Below are positions 35,850 through 44,382 of a DNA stretch of 64,000 nucleotides, in pieces (positions within the stretch are counted from its first letter, which is position 1; every line of letters begins with the position of its first letter). A model generated the notes under the pieces. The model saw nothing but the letters and a program-made list of their open reading frames with translations. It was not told the DNA's origin and did no database searches. The stretch comes from Flavobacterium enshiense DK69 (GTDB lineage: Bacteria; Bacteroidota; Bacteroidia; Flavobacteriales; Flavobacteriaceae), in assembly GCF_000498495.1 (NCBI RefSeq), contig NZ_AVCS01000028.1, positions 62,001 through 126,000 of the forward strand, in the 5' to 3' direction. Both the position numbers and the translations under genes were made by a program.

Positions 35850-36374
35850 ATGAAAAAAATAACCCTATCCGTCTTGTTCATTGCTCTGACATTTGTGGGC
35901 TGTAAAACAAAAACACAAACAAAAGTCAACGAGTTAAAAGTGGCTTTAGAACCTAAAAGCGATACCAATACATCAGGAAATGTTGTTTTTTCCGAGAAAG
36001 AAGGAAAAGTCACTTTCACTGCAACTATTTCCGGATTGACACCTGGAGTACATGCTATTCACATCCATGAAAAAGCAGATTGCTCTGCTGCAGATGCTGC
36101 TTCGGCAGGCGGGCATTGGAATCCGACTTTAAAAAAGCACGGAAAATGGGGAGAAGGTGAATATCATAAAGGCGACATCGGAAATTTCACGGCTGATGAA
36201 AAAGGAAACGGAAAAATCACTCTGACTACAGACGAATGGTGTATTGGCTGCGGCGATGCAACCAAAGACGTTTTAGGAAAAGCCATCATCGTTCATAAAG
36301 GTGCCGATGATTTCGTAACTCAGCCAACAGGAAATGCCGGTGGCCGAGTGGCATGTACCGCTATTATCCGATAA
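35850..36374 (+). CDS. sodC: Cu/Zn superoxide dismutase family lipoprotein SodC
   Basis: 174 residues from the ATG at 35850. An upstream in-frame ATG at 35769 would add 27 residues before the signal peptide and is unlikely. The SPII signal is MKKITLSVLFIALTFVGC (Cys18). Dismutase motifs are HAIHIHEKADCSAAD (Cu ligands and the disulfide Cys), SAGGHWNP, HKGDIGNF (Zn site), KAIIVHKGADDF and GGRVACTAII (second disulfide Cys). All copper and zinc ligands appear present, so it is an active-looking periplasmic SOD. A decayed start of a YdeI-type gene follows directly after its stop. Confidence 0.9.
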   Translation: MKKITLSVLFIALTFVGCKTKTQTKVNELKVALEPKSDTNTSGNVVFSEKEGKVTFTATISGLTPGVHAIHIHEKADCSAADAASAGGHWNPTLKKHGKWGEGEYHKGDIGNFTADEKGNGKITLTTDEWCIGCGDATKDVLGKAIIVHKGADDFVTQPTGNAGGRVACTAIIR

Positions 36375-36377
36375 ATA

Positions 36378-36419
36378 ATGAGCAAAAAAGAACTGTTGCA
36401 AATTACCTCCCATGCGTAA
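36378..36419 (+). pseudogene. 5' stub of a YdeI-type gene, copy of the start at 37566
   Basis: It reads MSKKELLQITSHA then a stop. The intact gene at 37566 starts MNKRELLYFKNAD. The DNA ATAAATAATGAGCAAAAAAG matches ATAAACAATGAACAAAAGAG except at a few positions, then diverges where repeat element A begins. Confidence 0.5.
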
Positions 36420-36535
36420 AGTCTCCTGACTTTGCACAATGCTATTTTAAGCAAAAAAATAAAAGGCTACAGCATAAGTTGTAGCTTTTTATTTTCGTTA
36501 TATCATGAGTCCGCATAGTCAGGAGATTTTGCACA
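36413..36535. repeat. REP-like palindromic element A
   Basis: It has three hairpins: AAAGTC-TCCT-GACTTT at the left, a central terminator-like stem (ATAAAAGGCTACA/TGTAGCTTTTTAT), and a right arm (AGTCAGGAGA) that is the inverse of the left one. Its central part aligns with element B at 37397-37523. Confidence 0.6.
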
Positions 36536-36710
36536 CTTGGGGCACTGATTACACCCGAGGCTTTAGCCGAACTGACGAAGTAAATCCGCGCTATCGTCTA
36601 GTAATTTATTTAGAAAGATTATAATAAATTCAATTTTAAATAATTGAAAATCAAACGAATACATAAAAAGATAACTGATTTTTTATTAAATTTGTTAAAA
36701 TTATTACATC

Positions 36711-36875
36711 ATGAGTAATTTATTAAAAATAGCATGTTTGCTAGGCGGGGCTGTATTAGTAGGTCTTATTATTAAACAATCAAAAGAATCAGAAGAAGAC
36801 AAATCCTCTGATTACAATAAGGGTTATATCGATGGTTATAATGATGGTTATGATGAAGGCAGAAGTAGCTATTGA
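36711..36875 (+). CDS. 54-residue single-TM protein with Tyr/Asp-Gly-rich tail
   Basis: 54 residues. One N-terminal hydrophobic segment (LLKIACLLGGAVLVGLII, ~4-21), then a charged spacer (KQSKESEEDKSSD) and a C-terminal repeat-like tail GYIDGYNDGYDEGRSSY. A TAAATTTG box (36687-36694) is 16 bases before the ATG, which supports expression. The tail resembles glycine/tyrosine 'GYxDG' stretches of small envelope proteins. Too short for most gene callers; the function is unknown. Confidence 0.55.
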   Translation: MSNLLKIACLLGGAVLVGLIIKQSKESEEDKSSDYNKGYIDGYNDGYDEGRSSY

Positions 36876-37081
36876 TTCAAAAAAAGAGTTTAACTGTTTT
36901 AGAAATAGATTTGAATTAGGTTCTGGCACGAGCTAGAAGCTAGCTGGAGCGGGGGAAAATAAAAAAATATCAATTCTTTTTCTGACAAAAATTTGAGGCT
37001 CCCTTTTTAAACTTATAAGACCCCATGAAAATTTTATGACTTTTTTTAATTATAAAATTTTATTAAAACACTCACTACAGA

Positions 37082-37112
37082 TTGATATTCAGCAAATTAA
37101 AAAGTATCTTTG
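37082..37112 (+). promoter_or_regulatory. Promoter (TTG, 20 bp, TATCTTTG)
   Basis: TTG at 37082-37084 and TATCTTTG at 37105-37112 lie just upstream of the ATG at 37129, leaving a leader of only about ten bases. Confidence 0.55.
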
Positions 37113-37128
37113 ATAAAAATCATTAAGT

Positions 37129-37386
37129 ATGGAAAAAATTGATATCCTTTTCAATGATGAGATATTTAAGGTAAATATTTCAACAGAAAATGCGTTTCCA
37201 AACAATCTTATCAAAGTTGAGTTTGAAGATAATCGGGAATTATTGGGAATAATTGAATCACCGGTTTATATAGAAGAAAAAAACTGTATGTTGTCATTTA
37301 TACATATTGACGTAAAGAACCGCGATCAGTTAGACCTATTAATAAGTTTTGTTTTAGGCATTGAAAACCGATATTTTGAGAACTAA
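37129..37386 (+). CDS. Small protein of unknown function
   Basis: 85 residues, no signal or TM. It reads as alternating strands (KIDILFNDEIFKVNIST, LIKVEFEDNRELLGIIE, CMLSFIHIDVKNRDQL) followed by a helix (LDLLISFVLGIENRYF). No family recognised. It lies between repeat elements A and B with its own promoter, which suggests a mobile or acquired minigene. Confidence 0.55.
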   Translation: MEKIDILFNDEIFKVNISTENAFPNNLIKVEFEDNRELLGIIESPVYIEEKNCMLSFIHIDVKNRDQLDLLISFVLGIENRYFEN

Positions 37387-37396
37387 TAATTTTTAA

Positions 37397-37523
37397 TCCT
37401 GAACGCAAAGTCAGGAAACTTTAAGCAATACTATTTAAAGAAAAAAATAAAATACTACAGCAATACGTTGTAGTTTTTTATTTTTGTTTCATATGAATCC
37501 TCAAAGTCTCCCGACTTTGAGCA
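37397..37523. repeat. REP-like palindromic element B
   Basis: It is homologous to element A in its centre (CAATACTATTTAAAG, then AATAAAATACTACA/TGTAGTTTTTTATTT stem), with the palindromic arm CAAAGTC-TCCC-GACTTTG now on the right side. It ends shortly before the intact YdeI-type gene. Confidence 0.6.
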
Positions 37524-37565
37524 GCAGAAGGCCGTGTTACTTGATCAGCAATTATCTGATAAACA

Positions 37566-38135
37566 ATGAACAAAAGAGAACTGCTCTATTTTAAAAATGC
37601 TGATGAATGGCGGAAATGGTTGCATGAAAACCATAATTCGACTGACGGAGTGTATCTCATATTTTACAAAGTGGGCAGTCCTTATGACAGCATGCGATGG
37701 GAAGAGGCCGTTCAGGTCGCCCTTTGTTATGGATGGATTGATTCTACCGTCAAGCGGTTGGATGATGAAAAACGACAACAGCTTTTTACACCAAGAAAAA
37801 ATAAAAGCGTCTGGAGTAAAATAAACAAATCATATGTTGAGAAACTGATTGCCCAAAATTTAATGCATGAAAGCGGATTTACAAAAATTGAAATCGCCAA
37901 ACAAAACGGCTCTTGGAATTCTTTGGATCACGTAGAAGAAATCATAATTCCTGATGACCTTCAACGTGCCTTTGATGCCAACAAAATTGCTTTCGAGAAT
38001 TATAATAACTTCAGTTTTACTTACAGGAAAAGCTATCTCTATTGGCTGAATCATGCGAAACGCGAAGAAACCCGAAAAAAAAGGATTGAAGAGATAATAA
38101 AACTCTGTGAAGCCAATATAAAATCCCGGCAATAA
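37566..38135 (+). CDS. YdeI/OmpD-associated family protein
   Basis: 189 residues, cytoplasmic. The family signature is present: ADEWRKWLHENHNSTDGVYLIFYK (~13-36), MRWEEAVQVALCYGWIDSTVKRLDDEKRQQLFTPRKNKSVWSKINKSYVEKLI (~46-100) and a C-terminal helical region AFENYNNFSFTYRKSYLYWLNHAKREETRKKRIEEII. Related proteins are annotated as bacteriocin-protection or YdeI-like; the biochemical role is not established. The start codon region has a truncated duplicate at 36378. Confidence 0.82.
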   Translation: MNKRELLYFKNADEWRKWLHENHNSTDGVYLIFYKVGSPYDSMRWEEAVQVALCYGWIDSTVKRLDDEKRQQLFTPRKNKSVWSKINKSYVEKLIAQNLMHESGFTKIEIAKQNGSWNSLDHVEEIIIPDDLQRAFDANKIAFENYNNFSFTYRKSYLYWLNHAKREETRKKRIEEIIKLCEANIKSRQ

Positions 38136-38211
38136 TTATTTTCCGAAAAGTTAATGCGAAGTTTGTATCTGATACTGAAAAAGCTATAGCTTTGTGGTAT
38201 AATTTCAAGTA

Positions 38212-39411
38212 ATGATTAACCCTTCAATAAACGGATGGATCGACAAGTTTTTTGCTGAGCAAAAGCCATTGCTCCTCCCCGTTGTTGTGTATTCTTCCGT
38301 CTTTTATACCAATGTTCGGAAAACCGGGTTTATTTATGGGCATACGGTTGATTTTGATGTAGAAAAACCAATCACTACAAAAGGCTGGACTTCCGAAGAA
38401 ATTACCAAAGTAGCTTTACTGAACACGCTTTATGGTATTTATGGTTTAGTGACACACGACGGTAATCCGAAAACTTTCATTGAAGAAACGATAAAATTTT
38501 ACAAGCAAATGAACCCGGAAGGATTCAGTCTGCTGAAAAAAATGCTTCCGGATTCTTCCAACAGTTACAAATTGGAAGAAATGATTGATGAACGTGTTCA
38601 GACAAACGACAATATCATCAGTAAAAATTTCTCGCATATTTTAACTAATGCCTTGTTGTTCATGGATGTTTTGGCATTTCGTCAATACTTACTGCATCAG
38701 GAAATCCCATCGAATTACCTGAAAAAACTCGAAGAAAAAATCATCAGTATTGTTTCATTGGCTTTAAAAACCAAATCCGTCAAATCCAATTATGACGATT
38801 TGCTGATAAAACTGTTCGAATCATCGGTTCGGTATACCAAATTTTCAAAAGTTGATGTTGAAACCATCGAAATGCTTCAACTCGACTATTTCACATCGGA
38901 AATTGAAAAAAATTATTTGTTGGATATAGCCGGAATGGCGATGTGGAGTGACGATGTCCTGGAACAACAGGAAAGCGATTTTCTGTATCGATTAGCTGAA
39001 CAGTTAGGCATTAGTACCGATTTCACTGCCAAAAGCATTGAATCAATTGATACATTCATTAAACAATACCAAAAAGAAATTCCGTATTTCAAATATTCCA
39101 ATCCTGTAAAACATTTTTACGACCAAGCGGCGCAAAATGTAGCCGTTTTGATTACGCGAAACAAAAACCGATTAATCAAAGAGATTTCGCAAAGCGGAGA
39201 GCTCATGGTTTTACTGGCTCATTCCACAAGAAGGGATTTGGATTCAAAAGAAAAGAAAAGAGTAAAAAAACAGCTTTTGGATATCTGCAAAACAATCCCG
39301 TCCCTAACGATTTTCCTGTTGCCCGGCGGAGGATTATTACTTCCGATACTGATCAAATTCATTCCGAAAATGCTTCCTTCCGCATTTAACGAAAACTTAG
39401 ATATAGAATAA
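38212..39411 (+). CDS. LETM1-related biofilm-associated protein
   Basis: 399 residues, mostly helical. N-terminal INGWIDKFFAEQKP and a long middle with EKNYLLDIAGMAMWSDDVLEQQESDFLYRLAEQLGI (a TerB-like helical stretch). The C-terminus has the LETM1-like element KKRVKKQLLDICKTIPSLTIFLLPGGGLLLPILIKFIPKMLPSAF, where a proline/glycine-rich hydrophobic segment could insert in the membrane. I recognise the Flavobacteriaceae annotation of this protein; its mechanism is unknown. Single gene with its own terminator. Confidence 0.8.
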   Translation: MINPSINGWIDKFFAEQKPLLLPVVVYSSVFYTNVRKTGFIYGHTVDFDVEKPITTKGWTSEEITKVALLNTLYGIYGLVTHDGNPKTFIEETIKFYKQMNPEGFSLLKKMLPDSSNSYKLEEMIDERVQTNDNIISKNFSHILTNALLFMDVLAFRQYLLHQEIPSNYLKKLEEKIISIVSLALKTKSVKSNYDDLLIKLFESSVRYTKFSKVDVETIEMLQLDYFTSEIEKNYLLDIAGMAMWSDDVLEQQESDFLYRLAEQLGISTDFTAKSIESIDTFIKQYQKEIPYFKYSNPVKHFYDQAAQNVAVLITRNKNRLIKEISQSGELMVLLAHSTRRDLDSKEKKRVKKQLLDICKTIPSLTIFLLPGGGLLLPILIKFIPKMLPSAFNENLDIE

Positions 39412-39440
39412 AAAAAGTCCCGTTTTGAACGGGACTTTTT
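39411..39440. terminator. Convergent terminator between the LETM1-like gene and the carbonic anhydrase gene
   Basis: AAAAAAGTCCCGTT and AACGGGACTTTTT form a symmetric hairpin usable from both sides. Confidence 0.85.
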
Positions 39441-39442
39441 AA

Positions 39443-40081
39443 TTAGAATTTCAACTGATATACTTCGTCAAGTTTCTCGTTAGAATCGATATTTACATTC
39501 AAATCCGTAACATAACCCGAATTTAATCCGTAAACCCATCCGTGAATACTTACTTCCTGTCCGTTCTTCCAAGCCGATTGAACAATTGATGTTTTTGCTA
39601 AATCATACACTTGTTCTTTCACATTGATTTCAACGAATTTATTGAAACGTTCATTCTCATCAATAATAGAATCAAGATAAGTATGGTGGAATCTGTAAAT
39701 GTCTTTGATATGACGAATCCAGTTATCGATGATACCGATTGAGTCATTTCCCATAGCAGCTTTTACTCCACCGCATCCATAATGACCACAAACGATAATG
39801 TGCTGAATTTTTAAAGCGTTTACAGCATAATCCAAAACACTTAACATATTCATGTCACTGTGAATCACCATATTGGCAATGTTTCTGTGTACGAATACTT
39901 CACCTGGAGCTGCACCGATGATTTCATTAGCAGGTACGCGGCTGTCTGAACAACCAATCCATAACAATGGTGGGGTTTGTCCTTTTGCTAAATCTTTGAA
40001 AAAATCTTTATCAATAGCTAATTTCTCTTCAACCCACTTCTTGTTGTTGTCTAAAATCTTTCTATAAAAATCGCTTGCCAT
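39443..40081 (-). CDS. Beta-class carbonic anhydrase
   Basis: 212 residues. It interconverts CO2 and bicarbonate. Zinc ligands and the catalytic dyad can be read as Cys44 and Asp46 (WIGCSDSRVPANEI), His100 and Cys103 (CGHYGCGGVKAA). NWIRHIKDIYRFH and SIHGWVYGLNSG complete the family pattern. The gene lies downstream of a SulP transporter on the same strand with an 88-base gap; the pair suggests bicarbonate import plus CO2 hydration, as in BicA-type systems. Confidence 0.92.
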   Translation of the reverse strand: MASDFYRKILDNNKKWVEEKLAIDKDFFKDLAKGQTPPLLWIGCSDSRVPANEIIGAAPGEVFVHRNIANMVIHSDMNMLSVLDYAVNALKIQHIIVCGHYGCGGVKAAMGNDSIGIIDNWIRHIKDIYRFHHTYLDSIIDENERFNKFVEINVKEQVYDLAKTSIVQSAWKNGQEVSIHGWVYGLNSGYVTDLNVNIDSNEKLDEVYQLKF

Positions 40082-40169
40082 AATTTTAATTTGTTTTTTT
40101 TCGAAACCTTGTTTTATGCGTAATTGACGCTGCGAATTTACGCTAAATTGGTTTAATAATTATTCTTAT

Positions 40170-41834
40170 TTAATTTGTTGTTAGTTCTTCTATTGCTTCC
40201 TTATGAGAGGAAATCGATTTATTCCTGTAATCCATTAAAGCGCTATGTTCCATAAAAACGTGATTGTTTTCATATTTTGAATTTTCCAGTTCATAAGCAT
40301 CTTTAAAACCGATCAGTGAAAGTTCAATCCTTTTTTCGACAGCATTAACCTCCTTAAACTCTTTAATTAAGTCGATGACGTCATGGGCAATATATACTGT
40401 ATCCGAAGCATTGATAACCACTTGCGAATCTTCCGGCAGATTTTTTAATGTCAGTTTTATTGCCGCTTTGTTTAAAAAGGAAACTTCCTGAGCAAGGTCG
40501 ATGTGAATAATATCACCGTCTTCATAAGCCTCTTTTCTGAAATAATAAGCTCTCTTCAGATTTCCTCTCAAGACAAAAATGATACTGATTACCATTCCAA
40601 GTGCAACTCCTTTCAAAAGATCAAGGAAAACAACTGCTAAAAGTGTAGCAATAAAAGGTACAAACTGATATTTTCCTTTTTCCCAGAAATGCTTGATTGT
40701 TGCCGGTTTTGCCAACTTATACCCTACTACTAACAAAACCGCCGCTAGAGTTGCTAGTGGAATTTTGTTTAAAAGTGCCGGTATCGCCAAGACACTTACA
40801 AGTAATAGAATTCCGTGTGCAATTGTCGACATTTTGGATTTCGCACCGGCATTTACATTGGCAGATGTACGAACAACAACTGAGGTTAACGGCAAACCGC
40901 CCAAAAGAGAGCTCACCATGTTTCCTATACCTTGTGCACGCAATTCTACGTTCGTGTCGGTGAAACGTTTTTGCGGATCTAAACGGTCGGCCGCTTCTAT
41001 ACAAAGTAAGCTTTCTATTGATGCAACAATAGCGATTGTCAGTGCCACAATCCAAACTTTAGGATTTGTTATAGAAGTAAAATCAGGAAGCAGGAACATC
41101 GCCTTAAAATCATCCACAGAAGAAGGTACTGGCAATGAAACCAAGTGTTCTTTAGCGATGGCAAGTGAACTCCCCGATGAAGTAAAAATTTCATTCAGGA
41201 CTACACCAACAATTACTGCCACTAATGCACCTGGAATTAATTTAAACTTCTTTAAAAAGGGAACTTTATCCCAGGAAATCAATATTATCAACGAAATAAT
41301 TGTGATAACCACAGAACCTAGCTGAATATAATCCAGAGCGCCAAATAAGGAGGAAAAAGAATTAGCGCCATCAGCTTGTACAAAAGCCTCATCTCCCTCA
41401 AAATCAGCGTCATACCCAACAGCATGGGGCAATTGTTTCAGGATAATGATAACACCAATACCTGCCAACATCCCTTCAATCACGTTCATTGGAAAATAAT
41501 TAGAAATACTTCCCGCTTTCAAAAAGCCTAAAGCTAACTGGATTAAACCTGCCAGGAAAACTGCCATCAGGAAAATATTGAATGCACCGAAATCTGTAAT
41601 TGCCGTAAGCACAATGGCCGTCAAACCAGCCGCCGGCCCGGAAACACTCACATGGGATTTACTTAAATATCCCACAACAATTCCTCCCATTGCGCCAGCA
41701 ATAATACCTGAGAAAAGCGGCGCACCAGAAGCCATAGCAATACCTAAACACAATGGTAAAGCCACTAGAAAAACAACCAATCCTGATGGTAAATCAGAAT
41801 TCAGGCTGCCAAAAATATTTGTCTTTTTTGTCAT
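40170..41834 (-). CDS. SulP-family inorganic anion (bicarbonate-like) transporter
   Basis: 554 residues with about 12 TM segments starting DLPSGLVVFLVALPLCLGIAMASGAP. Family motifs GMLAGIGVIIILKQLPHAVG, SIESLLCIEAADRLDPQKRFTDTNVELRAQGIGNMVSSLLGGLPLTSVVVRTSANV (~270-325) are clear. The cytoplasmic C-terminal STAS-like domain is shown by VSFLNKAAIKLTLKNLPEDSQVVINASDTVYIAHDVIDLIKEF. The adjacent carbonic anhydrase suggests HCO3- rather than sulfate as substrate; that is inference. Confidence 0.88.
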   Translation of the reverse strand: MTKKTNIFGSLNSDLPSGLVVFLVALPLCLGIAMASGAPLFSGIIAGAMGGIVVGYLSKSHVSVSGPAAGLTAIVLTAITDFGAFNIFLMAVFLAGLIQLALGFLKAGSISNYFPMNVIEGMLAGIGVIIILKQLPHAVGYDADFEGDEAFVQADGANSFSSLFGALDYIQLGSVVITIISLIILISWDKVPFLKKFKLIPGALVAVIVGVVLNEIFTSSGSSLAIAKEHLVSLPVPSSVDDFKAMFLLPDFTSITNPKVWIVALTIAIVASIESLLCIEAADRLDPQKRFTDTNVELRAQGIGNMVSSLLGGLPLTSVVVRTSANVNAGAKSKMSTIAHGILLLVSVLAIPALLNKIPLATLAAVLLVVGYKLAKPATIKHFWEKGKYQFVPFIATLLAVVFLDLLKGVALGMVISIIFVLRGNLKRAYYFRKEAYEDGDIIHIDLAQEVSFLNKAAIKLTLKNLPEDSQVVINASDTVYIAHDVIDLIKEFKEVNAVEKRIELSLIGFKDAYELENSKYENNHVFMEHSALMDYRNKSISSHKEAIEELTTN

Positions 41835-41919
41835 AACCGATAAAATATAATATAATTAATACTTCAGACACGAGTACGTATCTGACAGATAATCAATAAA
41901 GATTGATTGTTAAATTACA

Positions 41920-42204
41920 TTATGCTTTTTCGGGAGGTGGGGAGAAAATTTCTTCAGAAACATTATCGTGCTTCTGTTCGTTTTGAAAGTCTACTGTAGT
42001 CTTTCTTTCTGAGAATTTGACAGTTTCAAAATGAAATACTGCTGCGATGCCCACAGGAATTTCCTTTACTTCTTTTTGAATCTCCTCTTCAGAAAGAGAG
42101 TAAAACATAGATGTATCACTATCACTTTCCAGCATGCCCACAATGGTTGGTGTCGCTAAAAAAGTCATAAATAAAAGAAGTACTATGTTTACCCAAATCT
42201 TCAT
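41920..42204 (-). CDS. Small secreted or membrane-anchored protein
   Basis: 94 residues. An N-terminal hydrophobic segment (~3-19, IWVNIVLLLFMTFLATP) with a possible cleavage before TIVG, then an acidic stretch (ESDSDTSMFYSLSEEEIQKEVKE) and a hydrophilic tail ending EEIFSPPPEKA. It lies upstream of the SulP gene on the same strand and may be cotranscribed. No family is recognised. Confidence 0.55.
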   Translation of the reverse strand: MKIWVNIVLLLFMTFLATPTIVGMLESDSDTSMFYSLSEEEIQKEVKEIPVGIAAVFHFETVKFSERKTTVDFQNEQKHDNVSEEIFSPPPEKA

Positions 42205-42292
42205 GCGGCGAAATTAAAAAATAAAAAATAGACTGAAAGCATATTGGGAAATATTTAATACAACTATGCTTTCATCCTATTATCACGGAAAA

Positions 42293-42772
42293 TTACATTT
42301 CCTCTTCCATCCAAGCTTTAAGCATCCAGAGCGTTTTTTCCTGTTCTTTGATAAAATCACTCATCATTGCATTGGTACCTTCATCGTCAATTTCAGAAGA
42401 TTGCTTTAAGATCACACGTTCTATTTTAAGCAATTCAATCAAACAAATGATTACCAACTGTATAGCCGCTTCATCATTTGAAATATTTTTTCCTATCTGT
42501 ATTTTTTTATTTGACACATAGTCCTCAAAAGTATGCAGCGGAGTTCCGCCAAGGGTAAGGATACGTTCGGCAATCATATCGATTTTCAGTTGGCTGTCGT
42601 TGTATAATTCCTCGAACTTTAAATGTAAATCGAAGAACCTTTTTCCGCGGATATTCCAATGCAGTCCTCTTAAATTTTGATAAAAAACCTGAAAATTGGC
42701 CAATAAAATATTTAATTCGGCTACTTGAATTTGTGTTTCTTTAACCGGTAACCCTAAACTGTTCGTTTTCAT
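42293..42772 (-). CDS. dps: Dps-family ferritin (starvation/stationary-phase protection)
   Basis: 159 residues. Dps dodecamers store iron and shield DNA from peroxide. The intersubunit ferroxidase ligands are spaced as in E. coli Dps: His38 (LRGLHWNIRG), His50 (FFDLHLKFEEL), Glu54, Asp65 and Glu69 (KIDMIAERI). No lysine-rich DNA-binding tail is evident at the N-terminus. It is divergent from oxyR with a 108-base shared control region, so OxyR control under peroxide stress is likely. Confidence 0.92.
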   Translation of the reverse strand: MKTNSLGLPVKETQIQVAELNILLANFQVFYQNLRGLHWNIRGKRFFDLHLKFEELYNDSQLKIDMIAERILTLGGTPLHTFEDYVSNKKIQIGKNISNDEAAIQLVIICLIELLKIERVILKQSSEIDDEGTNAMMSDFIKEQEKTLWMLKAWMEEEM

Positions 42773-42880
42773 ATTTGTAAGTATTAGTTATGATTATGAA
42801 ACAAAATTATTTTAAAATTTTACAGTTTAATTATAAATGAAATTGATAGATTTTATAATTTTATCGAAAATATTTATCTT

Positions 42881-43834
42881 ATGACCATTACTCAATTATA
42901 TTATGTTTTAGCTGTTGCGGAACACAAGAATTTCACCTTGGCTGCAGAAAAATGCTTTGTTACACAGCCAACCCTGAGTATGCAGATTCAAAAGCTGGAA
43001 GAAGAATTAGATATTCAGATTTTCGACAGAAGCAAAAAACCAATTCAATTGACTGAAATCGGTGCCAAAATAGTTCAGCAGGCAAAAAATATTGTCAATG
43101 AATCCGACAGAATAAAAGATATAGTCGATCAGCAAAAAGGATATTTCGGAGGCGAGTTTAAAATTGGTATCATTCCCACCATTATGCCTACTTTATTGCC
43201 AATGTTCTTAAATAATTTCATCAAAAAGTATCCAAAAATCAATCTGATCATTGAGGAGCATAATACCGAAGAGATTATCAAGCGATTAAAAAGCGGTCAT
43301 CTGGATGCGGCCATTGCGGCAACTCCATTAGAAGAAGAATCCATAAAAGAAATTGTATTGTATTACGAACCGTTTGTGGGTTATTTTCCAGAAAACCATA
43401 AAAATACAGGCAAAGAAGAAATCGACATAGACGATCTGGATGTTGAAAACATACTACTTTTACAAGATGGCCATTGTTTTAGGGACGGAATCCTGAACTT
43501 ATGTAAAAATGCCAATCTGAAACGTGACAGTCATTTTCAACTTGAAAGCGGAAGTTTTGAAACTTTAATCAAACTGGCCGACGAAGGATTAGGAATAACG
43601 CTTTTACCTTATTTACATACTTTGGATTTAAGCGAGAAGACCAAATTAAACCTGAGACATTTTAAAGAGCCCAGACCGGCTCGGGAAGTAAGCTTGATTT
43701 TCCCTAAAAACGAACTCAAAATACACATTATCGATGCCTTACGATCAACTATTTCAGGAGTGGTAAAAGGCGCAATTGCCTTTCATAATGTACAGATTAT
43801 CAGTCCGCTGTTAAAAAACAAAAGGAGCACATAG
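42881..43834 (+). CDS. oxyR: OxyR-type LysR regulator (hydrogen peroxide sensor)
   Basis: 317 residues. N-terminal winged HTH (MTITQLYYVLAVAEHKNFTLAAEKCFVTQPTLSMQIQKLEEELDIQIFDRS region, ~1-60). The effector domain carries Cys199 and Cys208 (DGHCFRDGILNLCKN), the same numbering as the redox-active disulfide pair of E. coli OxyR. Activation by peroxide of dps and other defence genes is expected. It is encoded divergently from dps, the classic arrangement. A hairpin terminator lies over its stop codon. Confidence 0.92.
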   Translation: MTITQLYYVLAVAEHKNFTLAAEKCFVTQPTLSMQIQKLEEELDIQIFDRSKKPIQLTEIGAKIVQQAKNIVNESDRIKDIVDQQKGYFGGEFKIGIIPTIMPTLLPMFLNNFIKKYPKINLIIEEHNTEEIIKRLKSGHLDAAIAATPLEEESIKEIVLYYEPFVGYFPENHKNTGKEEIDIDDLDVENILLLQDGHCFRDGILNLCKNANLKRDSHFQLESGSFETLIKLADEGLGITLLPYLHTLDLSEKTKLNLRHFKEPRPAREVSLIFPKNELKIHIIDALRSTISGVVKGAIAFHNVQIISPLLKNKRST

Positions 43835-43850
43835 GCTCCTTTTATTTTTT
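43820..43850 (+). terminator. Terminator of oxyR overlapping its stop codon
   Basis: AAAAGGAGC-ACATA-GGCTCCTTTT followed by ATTTTTT; the stop at 43832-43834 lies inside the loop. Confidence 0.8.
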
Positions 43851-43880
43851 GGTTAAGTTAAGGTATAGTTATAGTTATAT

Positions 43881-44087
43881 TTAATTTTCATTAATTACAA
43901 TCAAACACGGTCGTAATTCAGGCCTTTCAGTAGTAAAATAGTTCAACCATTTACTCAATAGCTCAATTTCATAAGGCAATAAATTCTTAATTGCTTTCTT
44001 TAACTCTTTCAAAAAAAGTAATGGATCAAAACTCACTCTTTCAAGCACTGACTTGGTATAGTCATAAATCATTCGTGGCATAATCAA
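43881..44087 (-). CDS. Small conserved protein, paralogue 1 of a tandem pair
   Basis: 68 residues (the start could be the inner Met at 44081). No signal peptide. It is a helical protein with MIYDYTKSVLERVSFDPLLFLKELKKAIKNLLPYE then LRPCLIVINEN. The product of 44381-44578 is clearly paralogous (MYAYTKSILERVSFDPILFCKELEKAVKILLPYE, LRQCLVYINE). Conservation of YTKSxLERVSFDPxLFxKEL and LPYE implies selection on the protein. The function is unknown. Confidence 0.6.
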   Translation of the reverse strand: MIMPRMIYDYTKSVLERVSFDPLLFLKELKKAIKNLLPYEIELLSKWLNYFTTERPELRPCLIVINEN

Positions 44088-44359
44088 AACGTATTTATTT
44101 GGTTAACAGAATAAGAACGTGATGTAAAATTAATTAATTTAAATATCACAACAAAGAAAAAAAGCAAAATTTTATCGATTAAACGCAAAATAAATCGACT
44201 AAAAACGCATTTTATATCGAAATTACGTTAAAATACTTACATTTTTATTATTATTTTTTTCTCAATTTTATTAATATTCCATTAAATAATCTAAAGAAAA
44301 CTAGTCAATTGTCAAAACAAATGGAAAATAGTTGCGATTATTCAAACTGACTGTAAATA
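44088..44359. other. Intergenic gap between the paralogous small genes
   Basis: It is very AT-rich with poly-T/poly-A tracts and likely contains the promoter for the 43881 gene. Nothing else was recognised. Confidence 0.4.
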
Positions 44360-44382
44360 AAAAAGGAGCCGAAGCTCCTTTT
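44360..44382 (-). terminator. Terminator of the 44381 gene
   Basis: AAAAAGGAGCC-GAA-GCTCCTTTT spans the gene's stop. Confidence 0.7.

Noticed and set aside
40693..41325. 210-codon plus-strand ORF over the SulP gene
   Set aside because: Antisense to strongly conserved transmembrane coding sequence; no initiation or domain evidence.
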